From: Schistocerca nitens
Taxonomy: Eukaryota; Arthropoda; Insecta; Orthoptera; Acrididae
DNA length: 64,000 bases
Assembly: GCF_023898315.1 (NCBI RefSeq)
Contig: NC_064614.1
Location: 1,050,164,432-1,050,228,431, forward strand
Reading direction: 5' to 3'
Below, piece by piece: positions 52,832-63,431 of the stretch (position 1 is the stretch's first letter; each line of letters begins with the position of its first letter). The notes below the pieces were generated by a model that made no database searches, was not told the origin of the DNA, and saw only the letters and a program-made list of their open reading frames with translations. The position numbers and the translations under genes were made by a program.

Positions 52832-52997
52832 CTAATACTGCAAACCTCTAAAACTGCTAATTATTAACCTCTAACCTCTATCACTGCTAATTACTGACTC
52901 CCAACTTCCATCACTGCTGGCTGTCTACCTCCAAGTTCCACCACTGCTGGCGATTCACCTCCAACTGCCATCACCGCTGACTGTTAACTTCCAACTG
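52832..52997. repeat. 30-bp minisatellite, about 5.5 units
   Basis: Units begin CTAATTATTA / CTAATTACTG / CTGGCTGTCT / CTGGCGATTC / CTGACTGTTA and end in ATCACTG-like words. Boundaries fall exactly every 30 bases at 52857, 52887, 52917, 52947 and 52977, with a partial unit at each end. Neighbouring units are about 70-80% alike by eye. Confidence 0.88.
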
Positions 52998-53751
52998 TTA
53001 GTCCGGCCAGCCACAGAGCCTCTTACAGAGTGCGCACATCGCTGTCTGAGTTATTATTGCAGAGCGCTGCATAGCGCTGCCAACATACAAACACATAAAC
53101 AGGCTACTTACAATTTCTAGAAGGAAGTTTGCAATAGGCATAAAATTAGTAACTTATAATGACTTCGGAGATTTTAACTCACAGGTTCAAATATCTTTTA
53201 TCAATGATATAGGCATAGCAAATGTGGTAGCTTAACTGAAATTTAGAACCTCAGCGTCAACAGTTTCCCGTTGCAGGACGGACACCGCAGTGACGCTGTG
53301 GTACAAAGGATGTCCAGACAGACGGATAGTAGCACGCCGGTTCGAGCTGAGTGAATACGCGGCGGTTTGCAGGGAGCGTATAACGGCGCGCGGAACCTGG
53401 CCTCCCGCGAGTAATCAGCGGCCTGGAACCCCTTCCCCGTGCCGCCGCAGCAGTCGCATTGTCAGCGGGAGCAGGGCGTTTTAATTAGGGCTTACATCCC
53501 ACAGCACGCCACCATACACGGCACGTGCCGACCTCGACCATGGCAGAGGCGCGGGCCGACAGAGCTGAAGAAGTTCGCAACGTCAGCCCGGTTCAACCTC
53601 CCCTTCCCCCACCGGATCTCAGCTGTCATTTTCACCTCCGTCACGGCTTCCATTTTCGCCCGAGCTCACAGACGTTGACGTCAATTACAGAGCCACAGGA
53701 TTAGGTGGAGACAACCGCTTAACGTCATCGAAGTCTTCTGTGCTGCACACA
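52998..53751. other. unrecognised sequence, CpG-rich in the second half
   Basis: The 53280-53700 part is CpG-rich. Short plus frames at 53290-53484 and 53439-53678 have no domain. It could be single-copy regulatory DNA or another repeat; I cannot tell. Confidence 0.35.
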
Positions 53752-54140
53752 GAGATCTACCTCTACGTCTACATCTATGTCTATACTCCGCAAGCGACCT
53801 TGCGTTGTGTGGCGGAGACAACTTCTGGTACTGCTATAAGCCCCCGCCCCCCCCCTCATCTCTTCCACCCCCCGTTTCATGAGTGAAACTTGGGAAGAAT
53901 ATCTGCAGCAAACATTTTGCATGTGCTCTAATTTCTCATATTTTGTCGTTGTGGTCAGTTCGTGAGACGTATGTGGAATGGACGGACGACTCTCCACGGA
54001 ATGCACTCTCTCCGAATTTCGATAGTAAATCTCTATTCGATTCACAATCCCTCTAAGCGATCCCATGACGAAACGTGCTTCTTTTCGTTGGATCCCCTAT
54101 ATCTTTTCTATTACTCCAACCTAGTAAGGGTCCCAGACTA
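53752..54140 (-). mobile_element. LINE 3'-end fragment, longer copy
   Basis: It starts with the reverse 3' terminus (CTACGTCTACATCTATGTCT, ACTCCGCAAGCGACC, GTGTGGCGGAG) and continues into degraded untranslated and coding sequence, including ACGAAACGTGCTTCTTTTCG, TTGGATCCCCTATATC and TAGTAAGGGTCCCAGACTAC. Same family as 21333-21484, but with about 390 bp retained. No usable frame. Confidence 0.7.
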
Positions 54141-54458
54141 CTGAGAAATGCTGAAGAATCGGTGGTCTTGTAAGTATCTTCTTTCGTGGATGAATTAGAT
54201 TCCCTTATATTTTTTTTATGGATCCCGACAATTTTCTTCAATTAAATTTAAAAAATAACGACCGGTTTCGGTCTCCAAGACCATGAAGTCGATTATCCGT
54301 AGTATTTACATAGAATCGAACAACCAAGTACAGTCGAATTAGACATTAGAGGAGAATTTAGCAAAGGTATCATCGACAGAAAGCGTGACAAAATAACGTT
54401 AAACAAACAACTCGTCCAAAGACTTTATAACGATATTATAATATATATATATATATAT
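54141..54458. other. short AT-rich stretch with hammerhead-like hairpin and (TA)n
   Basis: On the minus strand 54289-54265 reads ACTTCATGGTCTTGGAGACC then GAAAC: a perfect GGTCT/AGACC stem followed by GAAAC, with the upstream CTGANGA box degraded. A (TA)9-type run at about 54441-54459 abuts the transposon. Confidence 0.5.
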
Positions 54459-55881
54459 ACACTCCTGGAAATTGAAATAAGAACACCGTGAATTCATTGT
54501 CCCAGGAAGGGGAAACTTTATTGACACATTCCTGGGGTCAGATACATCACATGATCACACCGACAGAACCACAGGCACATAGACACAGGCAACAGAGCAT
54601 GCACAATGTCGGCACTAGTACAGTGTATATCCACCTTTCGCAGCAATGCAGGCTGCTATTCTCCCATGGAGACGATCGTAGAGATGCTGGATGTAGTCCT
54701 GTGGAACGGCTTGTCATGCCATTTCCACCTGGCGCCTCAGTAGGACCAGCGTTCGTGCTGGACGTGCAGACCGCGTGAGACGACGCTTCATCCAGTCCCA
54801 AACATGCTCAATGGGGGACAGATCCGGAGACCTTGCTGGCCAGGGTAGTTGACTTACACCTTCTAGAGCACGTTGGGTGGCACGGGATACATGCGGACGT
54901 GCATTGTCCTGTTGGAACAGCAAGTTCCCTTGCCGGTCTAGGAATGGTAGAACGATGGGTTCGATGACGGTTTGGATGTACCGTGCACTATTCAGTGTCC
55001 CCTCGACGATCACCAGTGGTGTACGGCCAGTGTAGGAGATCGCTCCCCACACCATGATGCCAGGTGTTGGCCCTGTGTGCCTCGGTCGTATGCAGTCCTG
55101 ATTGTGGCGCTCACCTGCACGGCGCCAAACACGTACGACCATCATTGGCACCAAGGCAGAAGCGACTCTCATCGCTGAAGACGACACGTCTCCATTCGTC
55201 CCTCCATTCACGCCTGTCGCGACACCACTGGAGGCGGGCTGCACGATGTTGGAGGCGTGAGCGGAAGACGGCCTAACGGTGTGCGGGACCGTAGCCCAGC
55301 TTCATGGAGACGGTTGCGAATGGTCCTCGCCGATACCCCAGGAGCAACAGTGTCCCTAATTTGCTGGGAAGTGGCGGTGCGGTCCCCTACGGCACTGCGT
55401 AGGATCCTACGGTCTTGGCGTGCATCCGTGCGTCGCTGCGGTCCGGTCCCAGGTCGACGGGCACGTGCACCTTCCGCCGACCACTGGCGACAACATCGAT
55501 GTACTGTGGAGACCTCACGCCCCACGTGTTGAGCAATTCGGCGGTACGTCCACCCGGCCTCCCGCATGCCCACTATACGCCCTCGCTCAAAGTCCGTCAA
55601 GTGCACATACGGTTCACGTCCACGCTGTCGCGGCATGCTACCAGTGTTAAAGACTGCGATGGAGCTCCGTATGCCACGGCAAACTGGCTGACACTGACGG
55701 CGGCGGTGCACAAATGCTGCGCAGCTAGCGCCATTCGACGGCCAACACCGCGGTTCCTGGTGTGTCCGCTGTGCCGTGCGTGTGATCATTGCTTGTACAG
55801 ACCTCTCGCAGTGTCCGGAGCAAGTATGGTGGGTCTGACACACCGGTGTCAATGTGTTCTTTTTTCCATTTCCAGGAGTGT
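54459..55881 (-). mobile_element. Tc1-like DNA transposon, copy 2 (defective)
   Basis: It is 1423 bp long with the same 28-bp inverted repeats (54459-54486 and 55854-55881) as copy 1 at 13558-14981, in opposite orientation. Sequence identity to copy 1 is very high by eye. A (TA)n run lies at the 3' end of the element, as in copy 1. Confidence 0.95.
54615..55636 (-). pseudogene. Tc1-like transposase, copy 2, inactivated
   Basis: It is colinear with the 340-residue enzyme of copy 1 and starts at the equivalent ATG (55634-55636). Three lesions are visible: one extra base near 55250 (GCCTCCAAC against GCCCCAAC), two missing bases near 55135 (GTCGTACGTG against GTCGTATGCGTG), and a tryptophan codon changed to TGA near 54714. 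Substitutions elsewhere are few, so it was active recently. The catalytic boxes and the 32-residue D-E spacing are the same as in copy 1. Confidence 0.93.
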
Positions 55882-57724
55882 ATATTGTATAAACTGGTCT
55901 ACAATGTAAGAAAGTGATACGCATGATATGAACTTGCACGTCAGATGTCCCGAGAGAACACATAACAGCTGATGAGATGTGTAAGGAGGTGACTTGAATA
56001 GGGGATGAACAAGTTGCAGGGATGGCCTTCAGAAGGCCAGGAGGTAGGAGGGTGAGGTAAGTAATGATAAGAATGTAGGAACAATGCGTCAAAAGTTAAA
56101 TAAAATACAAAACTAAATGTTAGTTAATACATAGATGTAAGAAAAATGCATGTAAAAAGTAATATCATGCAAATAATAAGGACAAAGTGGAACCTTCCTC
56201 CCCCTCTCTCTAAAGACTGAAATATTTCAATAAAAATTTTTCTCAGCAAGTCACGATATGAAGATAGTATGAATACAAAGAAATTTTGCGTAACTCAAAT
56301 ATTGTGACGAGAAAGTAAAAGCTCTAATGACACTGAATAAAAGTTAGTTTCTTTTTAGACAAAATGCTGTAAAATCCCTTATAATTACGCGTCGGCATGC
56401 ATTCATGAAATAATTCATCGTTAGTATTAAATTCTGAAGCTGTGGACATCAGACCATTTAGACGACTGACGACGTCATTGGTCGGTGGTAGCTGACCGAT
56501 CATTTTGGTAAAATTCTTACGTAAAAATGTATTCAAGAATGAGGAAACTAACGGCCAAAAAAAAAAATCAAGGTGGTCCTGTTCAGTAATGAATAAATAA
56601 TCTATTTCTACCCAGTCACAAGAATATCCACTTACGTGTCCACAGCCGGTTATCAGACAGAAAAAGGCGCAGATATGTGGAAAAAAATTGAAGGTAGGTA
56701 GCTTCATTTAGCAAAAACTGATAGTATTACTGCTGAATACGTCTAGACGTGCGGTTCATTAACTGCAGTGATTGGACACGATTACTGTGAAATTATTACT
56801 TTGATTTCACAGCACTATGCAGCTAAACGAATTTACTGTTGAGCATGACGTTGTTAGTTTACATATTCCAGCACTTGATACGTGTACTATACATACTCAA
56901 ACACGTAACGTTTTAAACTGGAGACGCTCAGGGAACCGAAGACAGACGAAGAGTCGATCTAGAAATAATCGAGGGCAAACAAGTGAAAACCGCAAAGTGT
57001 ATCTCTGCAGGCAACCTCGACGGTTATGCGGCATGCAGTCTGAGGAACTGAGTGTGATACTTTGTTTACAATAAGTGGACCAACCGTACTGTGTAACGAA
57101 AAGTGATAGTGCTGTGTTCATTTGTAATACATCAGACACATTGTGACAGGCATCCAGAAAAAGAAGCATTATTTGTTCGTTCGTTAAGAGTTCCATTCTC
57201 ACTATGGTGTAGTTCCAGTTTCCTCCAAGACGTCCATACGAATACTTTTCTCCATTCTTTCCAGAATTGTAACATTATTGTCAATATTACTGTCACTGTG
57301 ACCTTTTGAAATTGCTGAGAAGCAAAAGTGGAACTTTCTACATCGGTTTTTCTTCCTATTTTAGTACGTTCTTTGAACCTGTTCACGAAGCCTTTGCCCA
57401 TTTGGTCGACCTTAAAAGGTTTTTGCAGGCAGCGCAGCTTTTATGTATGTCTTATAAATTTGTTGTTATCTTTTAGTACAATGTGCAAGAAATTGAACCA
57501 GTGAGTTAGTAGTCTTGAGGGCAATTCTAACACTAAACATGCGAAACAATAAACATAGCTTATAAGAAATATTGCCATAACTGCGAGATAAATTTCAAGC
57601 TTTGTGCAGAATCTTCGTATATTTGTTGCCTATATTCTGAAGGACTTGTAATTTACAACCATATGTGTCATCAGGTGTGGGGCAGTGATAGTCATTTCTG
57701 GATGCAGTACGCCGAAAAGTACTT
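55882..57724. other. unrecognised AT-rich sequence
   Basis: Frames 56324-56707 (minus, 127 codons) and 56897-57202 (minus) are open but contain no domain that I know; the first is Phe-rich and may be chance. No repeat is recognised. Confidence 0.35.
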
Positions 57725-59040
57725 ATACTGGTGTCCAAAATTAAAGCAACAAAACGCTGTTTCCACATCCTGTGTCTAATCCACGATATAATAATATTAA
57801 CTGTCAAACAGATGTCCGTATGGTCGTGTTCTGTACGGAAGATGGCATTGCGGTCAACGGATAACCGTGCCACCGACGACGCCAGAGCACCTGTGAAACG
57901 AGGAAGTATTTGCTGGGTAGCCCCACCTCCACAATCGACGCGTACGCAGCCACAGACGGCGCAGTGTGGCACTGTGCGGCGGAGGGCCGTAGAAAGAAAG
58001 GAGCAGGACAGTCGCAAACTGATTTGCCTCGGTGGCTTAATCTGAATCGTTCTGTTGTTTCTCCGATGTGGCGACAGTGTATAGTGACGGAAACTTGTGT
58101 CCCAAAGACCAGGGCAGGGCGCACCACGCATGACTTCAGAAGAGAGAACTGTTATTTGGCTCTAAGGCCACGACATTGCCGCATTAGTAGTGCACGGCAA
58201 CTGGCATGTGAACTAGCAGCATCCGCTGGACGTGTTGTACCGAGGCAAGCATTGTACAGAAGGCTTCGGCGGAATGGCATTTATTGTCGGAGACATGTTG
58301 TATGTCTATCTATGACGCGTCTTCACAAAAGTGAAATTCGAGTGGAGTCATTAACATGTCACCTGGACGGGCGAACAGTGGACCAATGTAAATTTCACAG
58401 AAGAGTCCCGATTTTGTCTGGAGAGTGATTACCGACGGATTCGCATCTGGAGGGAACGTGGAACACGATCTTGGGATCAAAACACTGTGGAGAGTAACGC
58501 TAATGGTCTGGGCTGGGATTATGTTTATCACACGAACCCCTCTTCATGAAATTGTATAGGTGGACTGGCAAGGTTTAACTGCTGTCAGGTATCGTGATGA
58601 GATCTTGGGAGATCATCTGCAATTGTTGCGAGGTGCTGTGGATCCACAGGTCGTATTGATGGACGATAATGCTCGACCTCACAGAGCGCGGGTCGTTGAT
58701 GTTTTTTGGAAACGGATGATATTGCCATGCATGGCGTGGCCTGCTGGCTCTCCCGATTTGAACCCCATAGAGCATGTTTGGGATGCACTACAGAGAAGTG
58801 TTGCACCATGTCAGCATCCACCCCAACCACTCTCCAAGACTGCCAACAGCCATACAGGAAGAATGGGCGTTATTGCATCAAAATGAGACTGATGGCATCA
58901 TTCACAGCATGCCCCGTCGTTTTCAGGCCTGTAGTGCTGCCAAAGGGGGTCAAATTCGACAGTGAACGTATTAACCAGTTGTCCGAATGTGTGTGCAAAT
59001 CCGTGAAATTGAAAAAAAAACGAAGAACTTTTTTGTCTAC
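57725..59040 (+). pseudogene. Tc1-like transposon relic with DD34E transposase traces
   Basis: The left end (ACTGGTGTCCAAAATTAAAG, about 57727) resembles a Tc1-type inverted repeat; the right end is unclear. Frame 57910-58428 contains ALRPRHCRISSARQLACELA then GRVVPRQALYRRLRRNGIYC (paired helix-turn-helix), then breaks after RVPILSGE. Around 58380-58520 the first catalytic block and an RIWRERG segment are in other frames. Frame 58560-58886 holds MDDNARPHRARVVDVFWKRM (second Asp) and GSPDLNPIEHVWDALQRSV (Glu), 34 residues apart. Stops and frameshifts make it non-functional. Confidence 0.8.
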
Positions 59041-59326
59041 CATTATGAATGTTGTAGTTATTTACGTTCGGTGTTTTTACATTGTTTCTATGAATATTAA
59101 GGTGAATTTCGTTCATCTTATGAGCTATCAGAGCAATGTCTTGCTTAGGTCCTTGATACAGAAACAGAGAATGCCATAAATTTATCCTTTGTAATAAATT
59201 GTTTTCAAGCCTTTTGAAACATGTTTATCAAAGAAACGGTTTGCTACATGAGATGTGGCTAGGGCTTCCCACCAGGTAGAGCTGTAACCTGGTGCAATTG
59301 TTTTTAGCTGACGCTACTTCGATGAC

Positions 59327-59447
59327 TTGTTTGGGATGATGAAATGATGATGAAGACAACAGCCAGTCGACTAGCGGAGAAAATCTCCAAACCGACAGGG
59401 ATCGAACCCGGAGCGCTCGCGTGGTATTCTCCCGCGCCGACCACTTT
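59327..59447 (-). repeat. tRNA-like dispersed repeat
   Basis: GATGATGAAGACAACAGCCA then GCGGAGAAAATCTCC then a reverse B box GGGATCGAACCC (59398-59409) and CGCGCCGACCACT, the reverse of a tRNA-like head. Family resemblance is from memory of common insect repeats. Confidence 0.6.
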
Positions 59448-59994
59448 TTTCTATTTTTCTTCGATATTGTTCCTTGCGGAATTCCCATGAGACCCGTTCA
59501 AGTTCATCTTTGATCTATTCCTCTAGTCTTTTTATTACAGAGGACAACTAACCCTATGACCGAACACGACGCGCTACCGTGCTAAATATGTTGCCAGTTG
59601 TGCCAATAAGAAGGGTTCCGTGGCTAGTCCTCCTTTCTCAATAAAATTTTTATTTTATTGATAAAGAGAGGTACTGATAATGAAGTAGGGGAGACCGGGG
59701 CACGTTGGCCATAGGGGCAGGATGGCCCAGTCGAGTTAGTTCATACAATACACGCTAGATCGTGCTGGGAATCAATCAACAGGTTGGTAGCACTGTCCCG
59801 CTCCCTCTACAGGAGCAATATGACCGGAGGAGCAGTTTTGGACAAGTTGTGTTGATTAACTGTTTTTGTGGGTGTGTGAGTAAAATTCTACTCGTCGGTT
59901 AAACGTGTGTTATGTAAAGTTTGGTTACTTTAGGCGCAAGAGGTGAGTAGTATAATTAAACGTCGTAGTTTAAGGATTATTTCTATATGGCATA

Positions 59995-60186
59995 GCCGGC
60001 CAGTGTGGCCGAGCGGTTCTAGGCGCTTCAGTCAGGAACCGCGCGACCGCTACGGTCGCAGGTTCGAATCCTGCCTCGGGCATGGATGTGTGTGCCGTCC
60101 TTAGGTTTAAGTAGTTCTAAGTTCTAGGGGACTGATGACCTTAGATGTTAAGTCCCATAGTGCTCAGAGCCATTTGAACCATTTTT
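59995..60186 (+). repeat. tRNA-derived SINE with 11-bp target duplication
   Basis: Full-length plus copy in the leader of the pogo-like element. TATATGGCATA flanks it at 59984-59994 and 60187-60197. Confidence 0.95.
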
Positions 60187-60256
60187 TATATGGCATATAA
60201 TCTAAACTGCTTTAGTGGGTTTTGTGACGAATAGAATTTATTGTAAACATGGCGAT

Positions 60257-60304
60257 GGGGCAGGTTGGCCCAGAGATGATGGGGCACACGAGCCAACCTG
60301 CCCC
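60257..60304. repeat. internal inverted repeat of pogo-like element
   Basis: GGGGCAGGTTGGC (60257-60269) and GCCAACCTGCCCC (60292-60304) are perfect inverse copies 22 bp apart, and match the subterminal words of the element. They could be extra transposase-binding sites or part of an older terminal repeat. Confidence 0.8.
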
Positions 60305-61039
60305 GTCCTATATATTTTTTTCTAACTCGATGAAAGATTTGCTAGTTTTAATGATAATAATATTTATAATTCATCGAGTTTCATATTTTGATACGTTTCA
60401 GAGGTCGAAAGATCATCATGTTCACGAGATAAAAAGCGTTTTAAAAAGAAAACATGAACCTATAAATTTTGTTATAATCTTAAACAGCGATCTTTGTAGT
60501 CAGAATCTGGTTCATTTCTTTGTTTTTAGAACATCGGAGTTACGGTCTTAGTTTAAACCATTTGCTTTATCTGTAGGAACATACAACTGGTGCGAAATTA
60601 TAAAAAAAGTGAAAGAGGAATTATTTCTGAAGATACGATGCTAAAAGCAGTTTTAGAAGTAAAAGAAAAGGGAAGATATGTGACGGCTACTAGCGAGGTA
60701 TTTGGGATTCCAAGAAAAACTTTGGGAAGGTACTGTGCTAAGTACAAACAGACCTCATGTCAGCCTACACAGTCAATTGAACTTCAGGAAACTGAAACTG
60801 AACCTCAACCCATGCCAATGGACCAAAACCCACTGCCTGGAGGAGTCCTACAAATACTTAAGGACAAAAAAAAAAGCCTTGGGATAAATCTATCTATGAT
60901 AAAAGATTTCAGGTATGAAATGTTGTTAACTAAAATTATTTTTATTTGCAAAGCTATTTTTTAATTTCTAATGTTTTTTCTCTATCCCTTCCATTGTTAT
61001 TGTGTCTATCTCTACGTCGTCTTGTGCACTGTGGGCCTA

Positions 61040-61046
<7 letters not shown>

Positions 61047-61108
<62 letters not shown>

Positions 61109-61147
61109 TACACACACACACACACACTCACGCATACACACACACAG
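61047..61147. repeat. (CT)n-(CA)n microsatellite in the predicted intron
   Basis: About 21 CT units run directly into interrupted CA repeats. It lies inside the predicted transposase intron, so frames across it are artefacts. Confidence 0.95.
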
Positions 61148-62131
61148 GAAAAGAAAAACTGTGCCTCCATGGATAACTTAACTAGAATTGTTTATTTTCA
61201 GAAATTTAATTCCGAACAAGAAGATATGCTTGAACAATACCTCTTGAAGGCAAGTGACATATATTATGGTCTTTCCCCGAAAGAAGGCAGGTGGTTTGCG
61301 TATAGATATGCTATTGCATGCAACAATAAAATACCGCAAACGTGGACCGAGACCGAAATGGCGGGAACTCATTGGTTCACAGGATTCTTGAAGAGGCAAC
61401 CTCAACTCTCCATTCGGACTCCTCAAGCAACTAGTTTAGCCCGGTGCACGAGTTTCAACAAGCATAATGTATAACTGTTTTTTAATAATCTCGACATATT
61501 TTTAAAAAGATTAAAAGTGACCCCTGCGGAAATCTGGAGCATTGATGAAACTGGAGTAACTACCGTCCAGCGTCCCGATCGTGTAGTCACTCGAAGAGGT
61601 TTTCGCCAAATAGGGCGAGTGACATCGGCTGAGAGAGGGTCACTTGTTACGATCGCTTTTGCAGTTAGTACGTTGGGTAATAGTGTGCCTCCGTTCTTCA
61701 TCTTCCCGAGGGTCAACTTCAAGCCTCATTTTATCCTTGACGGCCCGATTGGGTGTGATGGAGCAGCTCATCCTTTGGGATGGATGACGGAGACAAACTT
61801 TGCAAAATATATGAAACATTTTGTTCTACACGCTCGCTGCTCAAAAGAACGCCCGTGCTTGGTTTTGACTGATAATCACAGTTCACATGTCGACTCTGAA
61901 GTTCTTGATTATTGTAAAGATAATGGAAGCACCTCTCTATCTTTTCCGGCGCATTGTAGCCACATACTGCAGCCTTTAGACAGAAGTGTTTATGGGCCTT
62001 TTAAAAAGTTCGTGAACTCAGCATGTGATTCATGGGTTACCAATGATAAATGGCCTATGCCTATTTACAACATCCCGTATATAGTGCGAATAGCATTTTC
62101 AAATGCTACAACTCTCAATAACATAACCAGT

Positions 62132-62333
62132 TCAAAATGTTTCAAATGGCTCCGAGCAAAATGGGACTTAACTTCTGAGGTCATCAGTCCCCTAGAACTT
62201 AGAACTACTTAAACCTAACTAACCTAAGGACATCACACACATCCATGCCCGAGGCAGGATTCGAACCTGCGACCGTAGCGTTCGCGCGGTTCCAGACTGT
62301 AGCGCCTAGAACCGCTCGGCCACCCCGGCAGGC
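62132..62333 (-). repeat. tRNA-derived SINE inserted in transposase exon
   Basis: Full-length minus copy. The 12-bp duplication AACATAACCAGT (62120-62131 and 62334-62345) consists of transposase codons, so the interruption is clean. Confidence 0.96.
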
Positions 62334-63431
62334 AACATAACCAGTGGATTCAAGGTAACTGGGATCAATCCCTTTAACAAAAATATTTTTACCAACAGCG
62401 ATTTTATGCCTTCCTACACTTCGGTTAGGCCAGACCCAAACACTGAAAACAGTCCATCAACTCGAGCTGAGATAAACGTAAGACCGTTTCCAACTCCAGA
62501 AGAGGTCAGACCTTTTGAAGAAGCAGAGCCCAGAAAAAGTATGGGAGTAGGGAAAAGGAAAAGAGTTTCTGCCACAGTGACAGACACTAAAGTAAAAAAA
62601 GCCCTCGAGGAAGAACAAAAAGGTGCAAAATAAAAGAAGGCGAAAGCATTGGAAAGAAAACTTAAACCACAGGCTAAAAAAGCTCTTTTTAAAAAAGAAA
62701 GTAGGAGCAATGGTAGAATGAAATTAACTAAATCAACGGCAGTAGGCCTAAAACGCAAGAAGAAGCCAATGGAAGATGACGATGATGAAGATGATGATGA
62801 CGATGAGGAAGATGAAAATTCACTGTGCCTAATGTGTCTCAAGCCTTTTTCAAGCTGTCAACCTGGAGGACAATGGATTCAGTGCACAAACTGCAAGCGT
62901 TGGGCTCATCAGACATGCGTGAAAAATGAAATCCGTGGACTATTTTATGAGTGTTATAACTGTGCTGATCCTTTGGATGTGGACAGTGATTAAATTTGAC
63001 TGGTTTGTATTAAGACACTATAATTCATAACAATTTTAAGCTTTCCCGTTGTCATAGTAAAATGTTAAGCCTTTAACTCAATATTCAGCTTGATTTGATG
63101 TACATTAAAGTATGTTTCTTGATAACTATTCGTTTTATTTTGATATCCTAAAGTTATACTAGTTTAACTCATCAAAATATTACATGGGTCAAAGTGCCCC
63201 AGCCTCTGAGCCAACTTACCCCGAGGTAGGGGCCGATTGGCCCACTTGACATATGTCCAGTAATTAATTTTTTAAAAACTTTTTAACTCATATTTTCAAG
63301 GTTAATAATTGTGATCCAGATTCAGTAAGGCTGCTTTAAATATTTAGAAATAATTTCATAAATTTAAATATGTATAAAAAATTAATATAACTTTTTTTAA
63401 AAAAATATGGCCAACGTGCCCCGGTCTCCCT

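Larger units (their letters stand above)
60590..62993 (+). pseudogene. pogo-like transposase with C-terminal PHD-like finger, disrupted
   Basis: Exon 1 (from about 60577 after an acceptor-like TATCTGTAG, to about 60912) encodes a psq-type helix-turn-helix (GRYVTATSEVFGIPRKTLGR). A predicted intron follows (AG|GTATGA to TTTTCAG, about 60913-61201; phase not fully reconciled). Exon 2 encodes a CENP-B-like segment (KEGRWFAYRYAIACN, THWFTGFLKRQPQLS), an in-frame stop at 61472-61474, then the DDE domain: SIDETG, VLTDNHSSH and QPLDRSVY with 35 residues between the last two Asp (DD35D). A SINE (62132-62333) cuts the frame; the coding sequence resumes at about 62346, meets a second stop at 62631-62633, passes an acidic run and ends in CLMC ... 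WIQCTNCKRWAHQTC ... YECYNC, a PHD-like zinc finger. The two stops and the SINE prevent a full product. Confidence 0.88.
59688..63431 (+). mobile_element. pogo-like DNA transposon, both ends preserved
   Basis: It is 3744 bp long. The 25-bp inverted repeats differ at one base (59688-59712 and 63407-63431; core GGGAGACCGGGGCACGTTGG), with TA outside both (59686-59687 and 63432-63433). Subterminal copies of GGGGCAGG(T/A)TGGC occur at 59714 and, inverted, at 63210, and a full inverted pair lies at 60257-60304. Two SINEs are inserted. Confidence 0.92.

Noticed and set aside
52832..52997. 30-bp repeats as a CRISPR array
   Set aside because: The units are contiguous with no spacers, diverged, and the window is from an animal genome.
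56324..56707. 127-codon minus frame as a host gene
   Set aside because: Phe-rich composition expected from AT-rich DNA, no motif, and no neighbouring exons detectable.
60249..60551. 100-codon frame starting ATGGCGATGGGG in the pogo-like leader
   Set aside because: It spans the internal inverted repeat, lacks domain signals and leads into an acceptor-like site. It could at most be a leader exon.
60946..61176. Ser/Leu/Thr/His-repeat proteins near 61 kb
   Set aside because: They are translations of the (CT)n-(CA)n microsatellite inside the predicted intron.
62414..62842. 142-codon minus frame with a long serine run
   Set aside because: It is the antisense of the acidic, lysine-rich C-terminal coding region of the pogo-like transposase.
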